Positions 18,613 through 27,038 of a DNA stretch of 64,000 bases are shown piece after piece; the first letter of the stretch is position 1, and each line of letters opens with the position of its first letter. This DNA comes from CAYNUJ01 sp964573255 (GTDB lineage Bacteria > Bacteroidota > Ignavibacteria > Ignavibacteriales > Melioribacteraceae): positions 78,864 through 142,863 of the forward strand of contig CAZNJB010000003.1 in the NCBI GenBank assembly GCA_964573255.1. Reading direction: 5' to 3'. Under the pieces are notes generated by a model. The model saw nothing but the letters and a program-made list of their open reading frames with translations. It was not told where the DNA came from and made no database searches. A program made the translations under genes and the position numbers.

Positions 18613-19218
18613 ATGCTCCATGAAATACTTACTTACATCGGTTCTTTAGATATAACCTATATTTATTTTGTACTCTTCTTTTTTGCGTTTATAGAAAATG
18701 TTTTTCCTCCTTCGCCTAGCGATGTTGTGGTTGTAATCGGAGCTTCCCTTATTGCTTCAACGGGAATCGAGTTTCTTCCGATACTAATGATTACCAGCAT
18801 CGGCAGTGCGTTAGGTTTTATCTTAATGTATTATGTAGGCTATTATTTAAGCGAGCATATATTAAGAAGGGGAAAACTAAAATTTATATCGTCTGAAGCA
18901 CTCCAAAAAACTGATCGGTGGTTTGCTAAATACGGTTACTGGCTTATTCTAGTAAATCGGTTTATGCCGGGTACACGTTCGGTAATATCGTTTTTTTCTG
19001 GTGTTCATGAACTCCATGTAGGCAAAACTTTTACCAATGCTTTAATCTCAGCTACTCTTTGGAATGCTGTGATTATCTTTATGGGAATGCAGCTCGGAAG
19101 CAACGTGGAGAAAATCGATTATTATCTTACTACATATTCCAATATTGTTGCTGCCCTTACAGCGATTGTTGTAATTATGGTAATTCTGAAATATTTTATT
19201 TCGAGAAAAAAGAAATGA
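18613..19218 (+). CDS. DedA family membrane protein
   Basis: The 201-residue protein has four to five membrane helices and the DedA/VTT signature, with the conserved FMPGTRSVISFFSG loop near residues 118-131 and an ENVFPPSPSD re-entrant stretch near 28-37. DedA proteins act in the inner membrane as lipid scramblases or flippases, notably for undecaprenyl phosphate or phospholipids. It overlaps lnt by ATGA, so envelope lipid handling and lipoprotein acylation are translationally coupled. Confidence 0.88.
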   Translation: MLHEILTYIGSLDITYIYFVLFFFAFIENVFPPSPSDVVVVIGASLIASTGIEFLPILMITSIGSALGFILMYYVGYYLSEHILRRGKLKFISSEALQKTDRWFAKYGYWLILVNRFMPGTRSVISFFSGVHELHVGKTFTNALISATLWNAVIIFMGMQLGSNVEKIDYYLTTYSNIVAALTAIVVIMVILKYFISRKKK

Positions 19219-20831
19219 AGTATTTTTCTTTCCCAAATATGGATAAAAGGGATATCCAAATGGCATTGACTGCCGGAATTTTACTGGGAATTTCTTTCCC
19301 CCCTTTTCCATTCCCGTATCTGATGTTCACGGCATTGGTTCCTTACTTTTTTATTCTAAATCGCAGAAATGGATTAGCTGAAATTAGTCGTATTACCTAT
19401 TTTACTTTTTGGGTGTTCAGTGTAATTACGCTCTACTGGGTGGGAAGCTGGACGAAAGAAGCCGATCCCTTTTTGATGATTTCCGGCTTCGCTCTTCTCT
19501 TTTTTAATCCTTTGCTCTTTCTCATTCCCTCAACAATATTTTATTTAATAAATAAACGTTTCGGAAAAAGAATAGCTTTTTTCTTTTTCCCTTTCTATTG
19601 GGTTACGTACGAATATCTCTATTCAGTTACTGAATTCAGATTCCCTTGGTTAACCTTGGGTAGTGGACTTTCTAAATTTCACACTTATATTCAATCTGCA
19701 GATATTATCGGCGTATATGGATTATCGCTTTTGGTTCTTTATTTTAATCTGCTGCTTTTTCTGCTGATGAAAGAATTTCTATCCGAAAAAAGAATTAATA
19801 TAAAAGTTGCACTCTTTTTATTTCTTTTGCTGGTAATACCTTTAGTCTACGGTTCAGCTAAATCACAAAAAGATTATAATTCGGGGAAAGCATTAACAGT
19901 AGGGTTAATTCAACCTAATCTTAATCCCTGGGCAAAATGGGATGATGGTACTCTGGATGAACAATTGGATTTGTATCTTGACTTATCCAAGAAAGCAATT
20001 GACGAAGGGGCTGAATTGATCGTCTGGCCTGAATCGGCATTACCGGTTTATTTGCTTAGTGGTTCCTACTCCGAACAAGTTAACCGTATTCATAAATTTG
20101 TTGACACAAACAACATCTTTTTAATAACGGGAATGCCTGACGTACGATTTTACGACAGTACTTCTGCGCCCTGGGATGCAAAAAAATCTTCGGTTAGCAG
20201 CTATTATTATACCACTTACAATTCCGCATTAGCCTTTAATCCCAAAAACAGGAATGTTCAGCGATATGGTAAAATAAAACTTGTACCTTTCGGCGAAAAA
20301 GTTCCCTACGTTGATTATATACCAATTATTGGTGACTTAATAAAATGGAACGTCGGAATTTCGAGCTGGAATACAGGACAGGATACAGTCGTGTTCAATC
20401 TTGTAAATCAAAACACTCAAGATACCATTAAAAACGGAGCATTAATTTGCATTGAATCTATTTATCCAGATTTTACAGCACAGTTTGTTCAAAGAGGAGC
20501 GCAGTTTTTGACTGTCGTTACAAACGATTCCTGGTATGGCAATTCAAGCGGTCCTTATCAGCACAAGGATATAAGTGTATTGAGAGCTGTGGAGAACCGC
20601 AGGTACGTTGTACGGGCTGCAAACGGCGGTATCAGTTGTATTATCGACCCCAATGGTAATATTTTGAAAAACACGAATCTGTTTGAAAGAACTTATTTAA
20701 CGGGAACAATTTACTTGAACGACGAATTAAGTTTTTATTCTGAACATCCGTTAATTATACCTTTTATTTCGTTGATCATTTCTTTCGGACTTATTCTATT
20801 TTCCTTCATTAACTTTAGAAGTAAAAATTAG
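19215..20831 (+). CDS. lnt: apolipoprotein N-acyltransferase
   Basis: Lnt adds the third acyl chain to the N-terminal cysteine of lipoproteins in the inner membrane. The protein has about six N-terminal membrane helices (to about residue 215) and a nitrilase-type domain. The catalytic triad is visible as Glu in VWPESALP (about 274), Lys in YGKIKLVPFGE (about 351) and Cys in LICIESIYP (about 410). A final membrane helix ends the protein. The start is ATG 19215, which overlaps the dedA stop as ATGA. A longer frame from 19059 would read Cys-rich nonsense over dedA and is rejected. The resulting 538 residues fit the family. Confidence 0.93.
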   Translation: MKYFSFPNMDKRDIQMALTAGILLGISFPPFPFPYLMFTALVPYFFILNRRNGLAEISRITYFTFWVFSVITLYWVGSWTKEADPFLMISGFALLFFNPLLFLIPSTIFYLINKRFGKRIAFFFFPFYWVTYEYLYSVTEFRFPWLTLGSGLSKFHTYIQSADIIGVYGLSLLVLYFNLLLFLLMKEFLSEKRINIKVALFLFLLLVIPLVYGSAKSQKDYNSGKALTVGLIQPNLNPWAKWDDGTLDEQLDLYLDLSKKAIDEGAELIVWPESALPVYLLSGSYSEQVNRIHKFVDTNNIFLITGMPDVRFYDSTSAPWDAKKSSVSSYYYTTYNSALAFNPKNRNVQRYGKIKLVPFGEKVPYVDYIPIIGDLIKWNVGISSWNTGQDTVVFNLVNQNTQDTIKNGALICIESIYPDFTAQFVQRGAQFLTVVTNDSWYGNSSGPYQHKDISVLRAVENRRYVVRAANGGISCIIDPNGNILKNTNLFERTYLTGTIYLNDELSFYSEHPLIIPFISLIISFGLILFSFINFRSKN

Positions 20832-20840
20832 GAATTTATT

Positions 20841-21875
20841 ATGGAACGTATAATTGATCTGAGAAGCGATACTGTTACAAAACCTTCGGAAGAAATGCGT
20901 AAAGCAATGTTCGAAGCGGAGGTTGGAGATGATGTATTTAAAGAAGATCCGACTATAAACGAATTGGAAGAATATGCTGCTGATTTACTCGGATTCGAAG
21001 CAGCCCTTTTTGTACCGAGTGGAGTAATGGGAAACCAAATTTGCTTGAATGTGCATACTAATCCCGGAGACGAAGTAATTTGCGATAGGGAATCTCATAT
21101 CGTGCATTACGAATCCGGTTCCCCTGCTGCTTTAAGCGGTATTCAATTAATGCTGATTGACGGCGAAAACGGCGTTATGAATGCCGAACAGATTGAAGCG
21201 GTTGTTCGTCCTGTTGAAGCATATTATATGCCTCGAACTAAGTTGATTGAAATTGAAAATACTCATAATAGAGCCGGCGGTGTAATTCAACCATTGGAAG
21301 AAATCAAAAGAATAAAAAATGTTGCCGATAAGTATAATTTGAAAATGCACCTTGATGGCGCGCGATTGTGGAATGCTCACGTTGCAACGGGAATTGAACT
21401 AAAAGAATACACCCAATATTTTGATTCTGTTTCCTGCTGTTTATCGAAAGGATTGGGCGCTCCGGTTGGTTCCGTAATTGCCGGGAGTAAAAAGTTTATT
21501 GCAGAGGCTTTCCGAGTGCGTAAAGGTTGGGGCGGAGGTATGCGTCAGGCTGGTATATTGGCTGCAGCCGGACTCTATGCATTAAAAAATAATATCGAAC
21601 GGCTGAAAGAGGATCATGAAAAAGCGAAACAATTAGCCAGGGGTCTTAACGATATTGATGGAATTGAAGTTGATTTGGATTCGGTTCAAACAAACATAAT
21701 TATGTTTAGAGTTAGAACAAAAGAAGTAAATTCAATATTGAAAAATCTTACGGAAAAGGGAGTTCTTTTGATACCGGGCGGAGCCGATAAAATTCGAGCT
21801 GTCACTCACATGGATGTTAGTTTTGCCGATATTTATAAAGCGCTGGAGATAATTGAAGAGGAAATGAAAAATTGA
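20841..21875 (+). CDS. ltaE: low-specificity L-threonine aldolase
   Basis: This PLP enzyme of the beta-eliminating lyase fold cleaves threonine/allo-threonine to glycine and acetaldehyde. The start DLRSDTVTKPSEEMRKAM is diagnostic. HLDGARLWNAH near residue 170 holds the PLP aspartate, and the Schiff-base lysine is in CLSKGLGAPVGS near residue 202. At 344 residues it has the family length. It lies 9 bp after lnt, so it may share that transcript. Its stop is 1 bp from the stop of a convergent mini gene. Confidence 0.93.
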   Translation: MERIIDLRSDTVTKPSEEMRKAMFEAEVGDDVFKEDPTINELEEYAADLLGFEAALFVPSGVMGNQICLNVHTNPGDEVICDRESHIVHYESGSPAALSGIQLMLIDGENGVMNAEQIEAVVRPVEAYYMPRTKLIEIENTHNRAGGVIQPLEEIKRIKNVADKYNLKMHLDGARLWNAHVATGIELKEYTQYFDSVSCCLSKGLGAPVGSVIAGSKKFIAEAFRVRKGWGGGMRQAGILAAAGLYALKNNIERLKEDHEKAKQLARGLNDIDGIEVDLDSVQTNIIMFRVRTKEVNSILKNLTEKGVLLIPGGADKIRAVTHMDVSFADIYKALEIIEEEMKN

Positions 21876-21876
21876 A

Positions 21877-21975
21877 TTATTCGGCAAAAAACTCCCTGAA
21901 ATATCTCAAGAATTTTCTGCTGTTAAAAACTAGTACTGTGAATAATAATAAGAATAAGACTAAACCGTTCATCAT
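21877..21975 (-). CDS. mini membrane protein, 32 residues (second of a tandem pair)
   Basis: This short frame starts ATGATG and encodes MMNGLVLFLLLFTVLVF, a clean single membrane helix, then a basic/aromatic tail (NSRKFLRYFREFFAE). It starts 7 bp after the stop of the upstream 40-residue frame and stops 1 bp from the ltaE stop, a spacing usual for convergent genes here. The ribosome site is poor (GGTG), so expression would depend on coupling to the upstream frame. I do not recognise the protein. The pairing and hydrophobic design argue for a real gene, but chance cannot be excluded. Confidence 0.4.
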   Translation of the reverse strand: MMNGLVLFLLLFTVLVFNSRKFLRYFREFFAE

Positions 21976-21982
21976 TACACCA

Positions 21983-22105
21983 TTATAAAAATAATGAATT
22001 TATATATTTACGCTCTTGTTTTAACTTATAAACCGACGTAAATGCTTTGTATAACAGTGTAGCGATTACCGAAAAGAAAACAAAGTAAATTAAAACCGAT
22101 AACAT
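21983..22105 (-). CDS. mini membrane protein, 40 residues (first of a tandem pair)
   Basis: The frame encodes one N-terminal membrane helix (about residues 3-19, SVLIYFVFFSVIATLL) followed by a basic tail (KLKQERKY). A near-ideal Shine-Dalgarno AGGAG is placed 7 bases before the ATG, better than most genes around it. It reads away from the membrane glycosyltransferase gene at 22206; the 100-bp gap between them would carry both promoters. A second mini membrane frame follows 7 bp downstream. No family is recognised; it may be a regulator or subunit of a membrane complex. Confidence 0.55.
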   Translation of the reverse strand: MLSVLIYFVFFSVIATLLYKAFTSVYKLKQERKYINSLFL

Positions 22106-22205
22106 GACTATACTCCTAAATATTCATGTACGTATTATAATTATCGAACGTAAAGTAAGATTTGTTTAGGGTCACAATTAAAATTTTTGTGATTTCGGTC
22201 AATTA

Positions 22206-24182
22206 GTGAATTATATGATAAAAACAGCAATAAAAAGCCCAAAATTCATTCATAAAATAATTGCAGGCGTTATTTTATGTGCAATCCTTTTCATTTATGT
22301 GGACAATATTATTGAAAATGCATTTTACCAGGACGATGCCTTTACTACATTTAGATACGTTAAAAATTTCATAGAGGGAAACGGACTGGTTTTTAACACC
22401 GGGGAGAAAGTTGAAGGTTACACAAATTTTTTATGGGTTATGATCCTTTCAGCTTTAGGAAAACTCGGAGTTGATTATATTCGATTTGCACAATACTTAT
22501 CAGTTTTTTTCGGTGCTTCTGTTTTAATAACTCTTTATTTTCTAACTTTTATCGTTATACCAAAAAAGAGCAATTATAAATATTTAATTGCTTTAATACC
22601 TCCATTGCTTTTAGCCTACAACGGGGGATTTATTTATTGGTCTGTTAGCGCAATGGAAACTTCCCTTTTTATTTTCCTGATATTTGCTGGATTGTTATCG
22701 TATTTAGCATATAGGGATTCCCATAAAACGGTTCTAATTACCCCCATATTATTTTTATTGGCCGCTTTAACACGACCTGAAGGAGTTTACTTTTACGGCA
22801 TAATATTTCTATTCGATTTATTAATTGTGAAAAAAAAGGGAAAGCACTTTTTTAATTTTGAAAGAAAGGCATTGATTGAATTTAGCTTTTTTGCTGTTCC
22901 CTTTGCCATCTATCTGCTTTGGAAGTTGTACTATTTCGGAAATATTTTGCCGAACACTTTTTACGCCAAAACCGGTTTTGGAATATTTTACTTATTACGC
23001 GGTTATCGATATATTACCCAAACCTTTACCGATCACTACTATTATTTAATTCTAGTCGTACCGATTCTTTTTGCTTTTATTAAATTTTGGAAGAACCCAT
23101 CGTTGGCATTATTAAATATTCTCATTGTTGCCAATGTTATTCAAGTTCTAATCGTTGGAGGAGATGTTTTACCGCTTAATAGATTTATGCTTATTGCATT
23201 GCCGATTTCATTTGTGCTGTTGAGCTATTGTGTCCACTTTGTAATTCTGAAAATGAAAAAGTGGAATTACCCTTCTGCTGTTTTAATTCTGCTATTTTCA
23301 TATTTCTTTGCCTTGGAAACATATAATGCAGAAAAGTTAAGAGTTGGAGTATGGCAATCTTATGAACTTGGTTTAGTGGGCAAAATGAAGGAATACGCCA
23401 AGTTTTTGAATGCTATTGCTGAAGAAAAGGGATATACTCCTACAGTTGCACTATCAACAATCGGTGCACTCTCCTATTATTCAAATGCAAAAGTAATAGA
23501 TTTTATCGGCCTAACAGATAAGTACGTGGCGCATAATCCTAAAATAGTGCCCGGAATTGCAGGAAAAATTTCCGTTCTTTGGAAAGAAAGGAAATACAAC
23601 ACGGATTACATTTTAGAAAACAAACCCGATTACATAATCTTTCCATCAGGATTAAAACCTAGCGCATATCCCGAAGCAGCCATTTTTTCGAAAAGGGAGT
23701 TTTACAACAATTATTATCCACAGCTTATCTTTTCCGAAAAAATGGATATTATGCTGCCCGTATATACAAGAAAGGATTTAGTCGATACTGTGAATATCGA
23801 AGAAAACGGAGAGGAAAACTGTTCAATTGATTTTGTAGAATATTACATTCGTGCGAGTAATTATCTCCTTGAAATGAATGACGCAAATAAAGTAGAGAAA
23901 CTTGAGAGGGTTTCTTATTATTCCGATGCAGCAATCAATTCTTGCAGAAGCAGAAGAGATATTCCTCTGGCTTTGTTGGGCATAGCAAATTATCACGCCG
24001 GTTATTCCGATAGAGCGGAAAAATTGTTTGAGCAGGCATACCAATTCAATAAATATAATTCAATTGCCGTTTTTTATTTGATGAAAATAAATTTTGAAAA
24101 TAAAAATGATTCGCTTGGGGTAAAGTTTTTGCGGGAATTAAAAAAACTTTCCCCTTTTGCTCTTCCGGGAGTATTGAAATAA
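22206..24182 (+). CDS. multi-pass membrane glycosyltransferase-like protein with C-terminal TPR-like region
   Basis: The 658-residue protein has about ten membrane helices (residues about 18-390). The early luminal loop QDDAFTTFRYVKNFIEGNGL...GYTNFLW carries the DD-acidic motif seen in GT-C enzymes that use polyprenyl-phosphate sugars, such as mycobacterial AftB-like proteins. A soluble C-terminal part (about 400-658) ends with helical repeat-like sequence (LLGIANYHAGYSDRAEKLFEQA). The start is GTG at 22206 or ATG at 22215; neither has a clear ribosome site. The substrate is unknown; a role in cell-surface glycan assembly is inferred. Confidence 0.7.
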   Translation: MNYMIKTAIKSPKFIHKIIAGVILCAILFIYVDNIIENAFYQDDAFTTFRYVKNFIEGNGLVFNTGEKVEGYTNFLWVMILSALGKLGVDYIRFAQYLSVFFGASVLITLYFLTFIVIPKKSNYKYLIALIPPLLLAYNGGFIYWSVSAMETSLFIFLIFAGLLSYLAYRDSHKTVLITPILFLLAALTRPEGVYFYGIIFLFDLLIVKKKGKHFFNFERKALIEFSFFAVPFAIYLLWKLYYFGNILPNTFYAKTGFGIFYLLRGYRYITQTFTDHYYYLILVVPILFAFIKFWKNPSLALLNILIVANVIQVLIVGGDVLPLNRFMLIALPISFVLLSYCVHFVILKMKKWNYPSAVLILLFSYFFALETYNAEKLRVGVWQSYELGLVGKMKEYAKFLNAIAEEKGYTPTVALSTIGALSYYSNAKVIDFIGLTDKYVAHNPKIVPGIAGKISVLWKERKYNTDYILENKPDYIIFPSGLKPSAYPEAAIFSKREFYNNYYPQLIFSEKMDIMLPVYTRKDLVDTVNIEENGEENCSIDFVEYYIRASNYLLEMNDANKVEKLERVSYYSDAAINSCRSRRDIPLALLGIANYHAGYSDRAEKLFEQAYQFNKYNSIAVFYLMKINFENKNDSLGVKFLRELKKLSPFALPGVLK

Positions 24183-24428
24183 TTGATGATATTATTGACT
24201 TCGTTTTTTCTTTCCCGGGCTCTGATGACTTATTATTACTTGTCTGCGAAACCTAAAATTCATTCCAATTCCAGTCAATTTTTGAGCTTGTAAAATAAGG
24301 AACGTGCACAGCAATCAAGCTCAGCAGTATTAATTCACAAAATTCTTCTATTTTTTTTAATAAAATTATACGCGAAATCAGTACAAATAAGAGGTTTTTA
24401 GCAAAACTGTAAAACAGCCGACAAAAAG

Positions 24429-24455
24429 ATGTTGCAACATTAAATGTTATAACAT
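24429..24455 (+). promoter_or_regulatory. tandem perfect palindromes, likely MarR operator over the yceI promoter
   Basis: ATGTTGCAACAT (24429-24440) and ATGTTATAACAT (24444-24455) are both perfect 12-bp palindromes, separated by TAA. They lie 50-76 bp before the yceI ATG, in an operon that encodes a MarR regulator, and MarR dimers bind palindromes of this size. A TTG inside the first palindrome (24432-24434) and TATATTTA (24455-24462) are 20 bp apart, fitting a Bacteroidetes-type promoter. Bound repressor would then cover the promoter. The upstream part of this gap (24183-24428) shows no gene. Confidence 0.7.
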
Positions 24456-24504
24456 ATATTTACATCGTTAATTTTAACAAATAAATATTAAAGGAGTTAT
24501 ACTT

Positions 24505-25092
24505 ATGAAAGCTATTAAATTATTCGCCACATTATTACTTTTTTCGGTGATCTCATTAAATGCACAAACAAAATGGACTTTTGATACTGCACATACCGAA
24601 GTTAAATTCGAAGTTACTCACCTCGTTATCTCTACAGTAACAGGATTTTTCAAGGAATTTGAAGGTGAAGTAATTTCAAACGGTGATTCATTTGAAAATG
24701 CAACCGTTAATTTTAAAATCAAAACAGCTTCGATTTTCACAGATAATCAAAAAAGAGATAATCACTTAAAATCCCCCGATTTCTTCGATGCTGAAAAATA
24801 CCCCGAAATCACATTCAAAAGTAAATCATTCACAAAAGTAGGTGAAAATACCTATAAATTAGTCGGCGATTTAACAATCAAAGATGTTACTAAAGAAATT
24901 ACTCTTGATGTAAAACACAACGGTACTATAGTAGATCCTTGGGGAAATACTAAAGCAGGATTTCATTTAACCGGAAAACTTAACCGTTTTGATTACGGCT
25001 TAAAATGGAATGCCTTGATTGAAACCGGTGGTGCAGTAGTTGGTCAAGATGTAAATTTAAATATCAATGTTGAGTTATTAAAAAAGAAATGA
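24505..25092 (+). CDS. YceI-family periplasmic lipid-binding protein
   Basis: The 195-residue protein has a signal peptide (residues 1-20, ending NAQ) and the YceI lipocalin-like fold. Typical strings are FDTAHTEVKFEVTHLVIS at the start, HLKSPDFFDAEKYPEITFKS in the middle and GDLTIKDVTKEITL later. Family members bind isoprenoid-type lipids in a beta-barrel in the periplasm and are often stress-induced. A good AGGAG site precedes the ATG. It leads an operon with marR and lmbE and has a tandem palindrome operator upstream. Confidence 0.9.
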   Translation: MKAIKLFATLLLFSVISLNAQTKWTFDTAHTEVKFEVTHLVISTVTGFFKEFEGEVISNGDSFENATVNFKIKTASIFTDNQKRDNHLKSPDFFDAEKYPEITFKSKSFTKVGENTYKLVGDLTIKDVTKEITLDVKHNGTIVDPWGNTKAGFHLTGKLNRFDYGLKWNALIETGGAVVGQDVNLNINVELLKKK

Positions 25093-25538
25093 AATTAGAA
25101 GACGAAATTAAACAGCCTAAATTTAACAGCGAGTTTCAAAAACTCGCTGTTAATATTATTTTTACTTATAATTGGTTGAACAATAATCAATTAGCTTTCT
25201 TTAAAAAATACGATCTTACCCCGCAGCAATTCAATGTTTTGAGAATTTTACGGGGACAGCATCCGGAAACAGCTTCCGTAAGTTTGATAAAAGAAAGAAT
25301 GCTCGACAAAATGTCCGATGCATCACGTCTTGTTGATAGACTTGTAGCAAAAGAATTGGTTGAACGTCATATTTGTCCGAAAGACCGCAGGAAAGCAGAT
25401 GTCAATATTACTGAAAAAGGTCTTAAATTACTGGAGGAAATTGACGTTAAATTAAACGCTGTTTTTGAGAATCTCGAAAATATTTCTATTGACGAAGCAA
25501 AACAATTAAACGCACTACTCGATAAACTAAGAGGTTAA
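25089..25538 (+). CDS. MarR-family transcriptional regulator
   Basis: The 149-residue protein has the MarR winged-helix layout. A DNA-recognition region (about 48-100) includes LTPQQFNVLRILRG and SRLVDRLVAKELVERH, followed by the wing CPKDRRKADVNITEKG (about 95-112). N- and C-terminal helices give the dimer interface. Cys near residue 96 in the wing could be redox-active, but this is a guess. The ATG overlaps the yceI stop (ATGA), so the two are coupled. It probably represses its own operon through the palindromes at 24429-24455. Confidence 0.9.
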   Translation: MKLEDEIKQPKFNSEFQKLAVNIIFTYNWLNNNQLAFFKKYDLTPQQFNVLRILRGQHPETASVSLIKERMLDKMSDASRLVDRLVAKELVERHICPKDRRKADVNITEKGLKLLEEIDVKLNAVFENLENISIDEAKQLNALLDKLRG

Positions 25539-25540
25539 CC

Positions 25541-26245
25541 CTGAAAATACTTTATATTTATCCGCATCCCGACGACGAATCTTTCGGCCCCGCTAATGTT
25601 ATGGCTAAGCATAGTAGAGAAGGAAACGATGTTTTTCTTCTCACTCTTACGAAAGGCGGAGCGACTAAACAAAGGTTTAAATTCGATTATTCAATTGAGG
25701 AAATGGGTGATGTCCGACAGAAGGAAATGGGCTGCGTTAAAACTGTTCTTGGACTGGCAGGGTTAAAAATTTACGATTTGCCGGATTCCGGATTAAAAGA
25801 CTTAGACCCACGCATAATAGAAAAAATAATTTGTGACGAAATTGCCGAACTGCGACCAAACATAATTGTCACCTATCCCGTTCACGGAATTAGCGGATTT
25901 CACGATCATCTTGTTACTCATGCTGTTGTGAAAAGTTCTTTTGTTAAAATGAAAGAAAAGATCAAAGAGTTAAAAAGATTAGCTTTCATAACGCTTACAA
26001 AGGAATTGGCAGAAAAGAGCAAGCATTTTCGTTTGAATTATTCGACAGAATCGGAAATCGATTGCATAGAAGAAGTTGAGGATATTGATATACAAAAAAA
26101 TTTGGAAGCACTGGATTGCTATAAAACCTTTCTGGAGACAATCGAGAAAAGCGGTGTAAAAGAAATGATTCAAAAAAAGGTTGTATTCGAATTTTTTGAT
26201 GAAAATTATGATCCACCGACTAACTCATTATTTGCCGATATTTAA
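25541..26245 (+). CDS. PIG-L/LmbE-family deacetylase (CTG start)
   Basis: The family hydrolyses N-acetyl groups from GlcNAc-containing substrates using Zn. The metal motif PHPDDESFG falls at residues 8-16 only if translation starts at the CTG at 25541. GAGG lies 6 bases before this CTG, the in-frame stop is at 25523, and no ATG, GTG or TTG lies between. The first ATG (25601) would delete the motif and leave a dead protein. A second histidine motif FHDHLVTH lies near residue 126. The 234 residues resemble BshB-type (bacillithiol) and Mca/MshB deacetylases, but the substrate is open. It follows marR by 2 bp, so it is part of the yceI operon, and its stop overlaps the convergent regulator gene by 4 bp. 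Confidence 0.83.
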   Translation: MKILYIYPHPDDESFGPANVMAKHSREGNDVFLLTLTKGGATKQRFKFDYSIEEMGDVRQKEMGCVKTVLGLAGLKIYDLPDSGLKDLDPRIIEKIICDEIAELRPNIIVTYPVHGISGFHDHLVTHAVVKSSFVKMKEKIKELKRLAFITLTKELAEKSKHFRLNYSTESEIDCIEEVEDIDIQKNLEALDCYKTFLETIEKSGVKEMIQKKVVFEFFDENYDPPTNSLFADI

Positions 26246-26922
26246 TTTAAACTATCCTTTTTTACTTCAGCATTATTAAATAAATTCGAGTGAAGAAGAT
26301 TTCTCATCGACTCAATCAACTTTCGCAACTCTGATTCTGAATATTCAATAATTTCATTACCATTTTTTATTGTCATCTCCAATAATTGCGATGCAGTCGA
26401 TATTTTCCCCTCTTCCAGAATTTCTCTTACTTTACCAAGTTCTTCCAAAAGTGAATTTATCTTAGGGAAGAAAGAGGAATGTGCTGCAGATAATTTATCC
26501 ATTGCGATATTTAAATTATTCACCTCTTTAAGTAATTTGTTGGTTTGCGAAGTTTTTAATGCAGATTTAATTCGCATCATAAGTTCAATATGATTAAATG
26601 GTTTTTTCACATAATCATAAGCCCCTGCTTCAAAGCCTTTCTGTACATACTCAGGAGAAGAAAGAGCAGTTACCAAAATAATCGGTATGTGTTTTGTTTT
26701 TTCTTCCTTCAATAAAATCTCGCAAACTTCAAATCCTGTAATTTCCGGCATCATAATATCGAGTAAAACTAAATCAGGAACTTCTTTCTGAGCCAATTCA
26801 ATCGCCTGATCACCGCGCAATGCTTCTAGTACATTATAGCCGGCTTTTTTTAAACGGTATCGGAGAGTTTCAATATTTGTGATTTGATCATCAACAACTA
26901 ATATTTTTTTCATTTTGTTCAT
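26242..26922 (-). CDS. response regulator with receiver domain and helical C-terminus
   Basis: Residues 4-125 form a CheY-like receiver with acidic pair VVDDQ (about 11-12), phospho-acceptor Asp in LVLLDIMMPE (about 57), Thr/Ser in VTALSS and Lys in VKKPFNH (about 107). The remaining 100 residues are helical and coiled-coil-like with no DNA-binding or enzymatic output domain, so it may act by protein contact. The ATG at 26922 has a GGGGTGG stretch just upstream; a second ATG is three codons in. No histidine kinase lies nearby. It converges on lmbE with a 4-bp overlap. Confidence 0.85.
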   Translation of the reverse strand: MNKMKKILVVDDQITNIETLRYRLKKAGYNVLEALRGDQAIELAQKEVPDLVLLDIMMPEITGFEVCEILLKEEKTKHIPIILVTALSSPEYVQKGFEAGAYDYVKKPFNHIELMMRIKSALKTSQTNKLLKEVNNLNIAMDKLSAAHSSFFPKINSLLEELGKVREILEEGKISTASQLLEMTIKNGNEIIEYSESELRKLIESMRNLLHSNLFNNAEVKKDSLN

Positions 26923-27038
26923 TTTCCACCCCTAACATTTAGCGCTACCAATACAGTTGTGGGAAGTTTTGGTAATCAAAATGAATGTACTATTTATTGA
27001 GTCAATAATCAATGCAATAATCTAGTGTGTGATAGGAA

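Noticed and set aside
19059..19214. Upstream extension of lnt
   Set aside because: It overlaps dedA in another frame, encodes Cys-rich sequence unlike Lnt, and the ATGA overlap start at 19215 is better.
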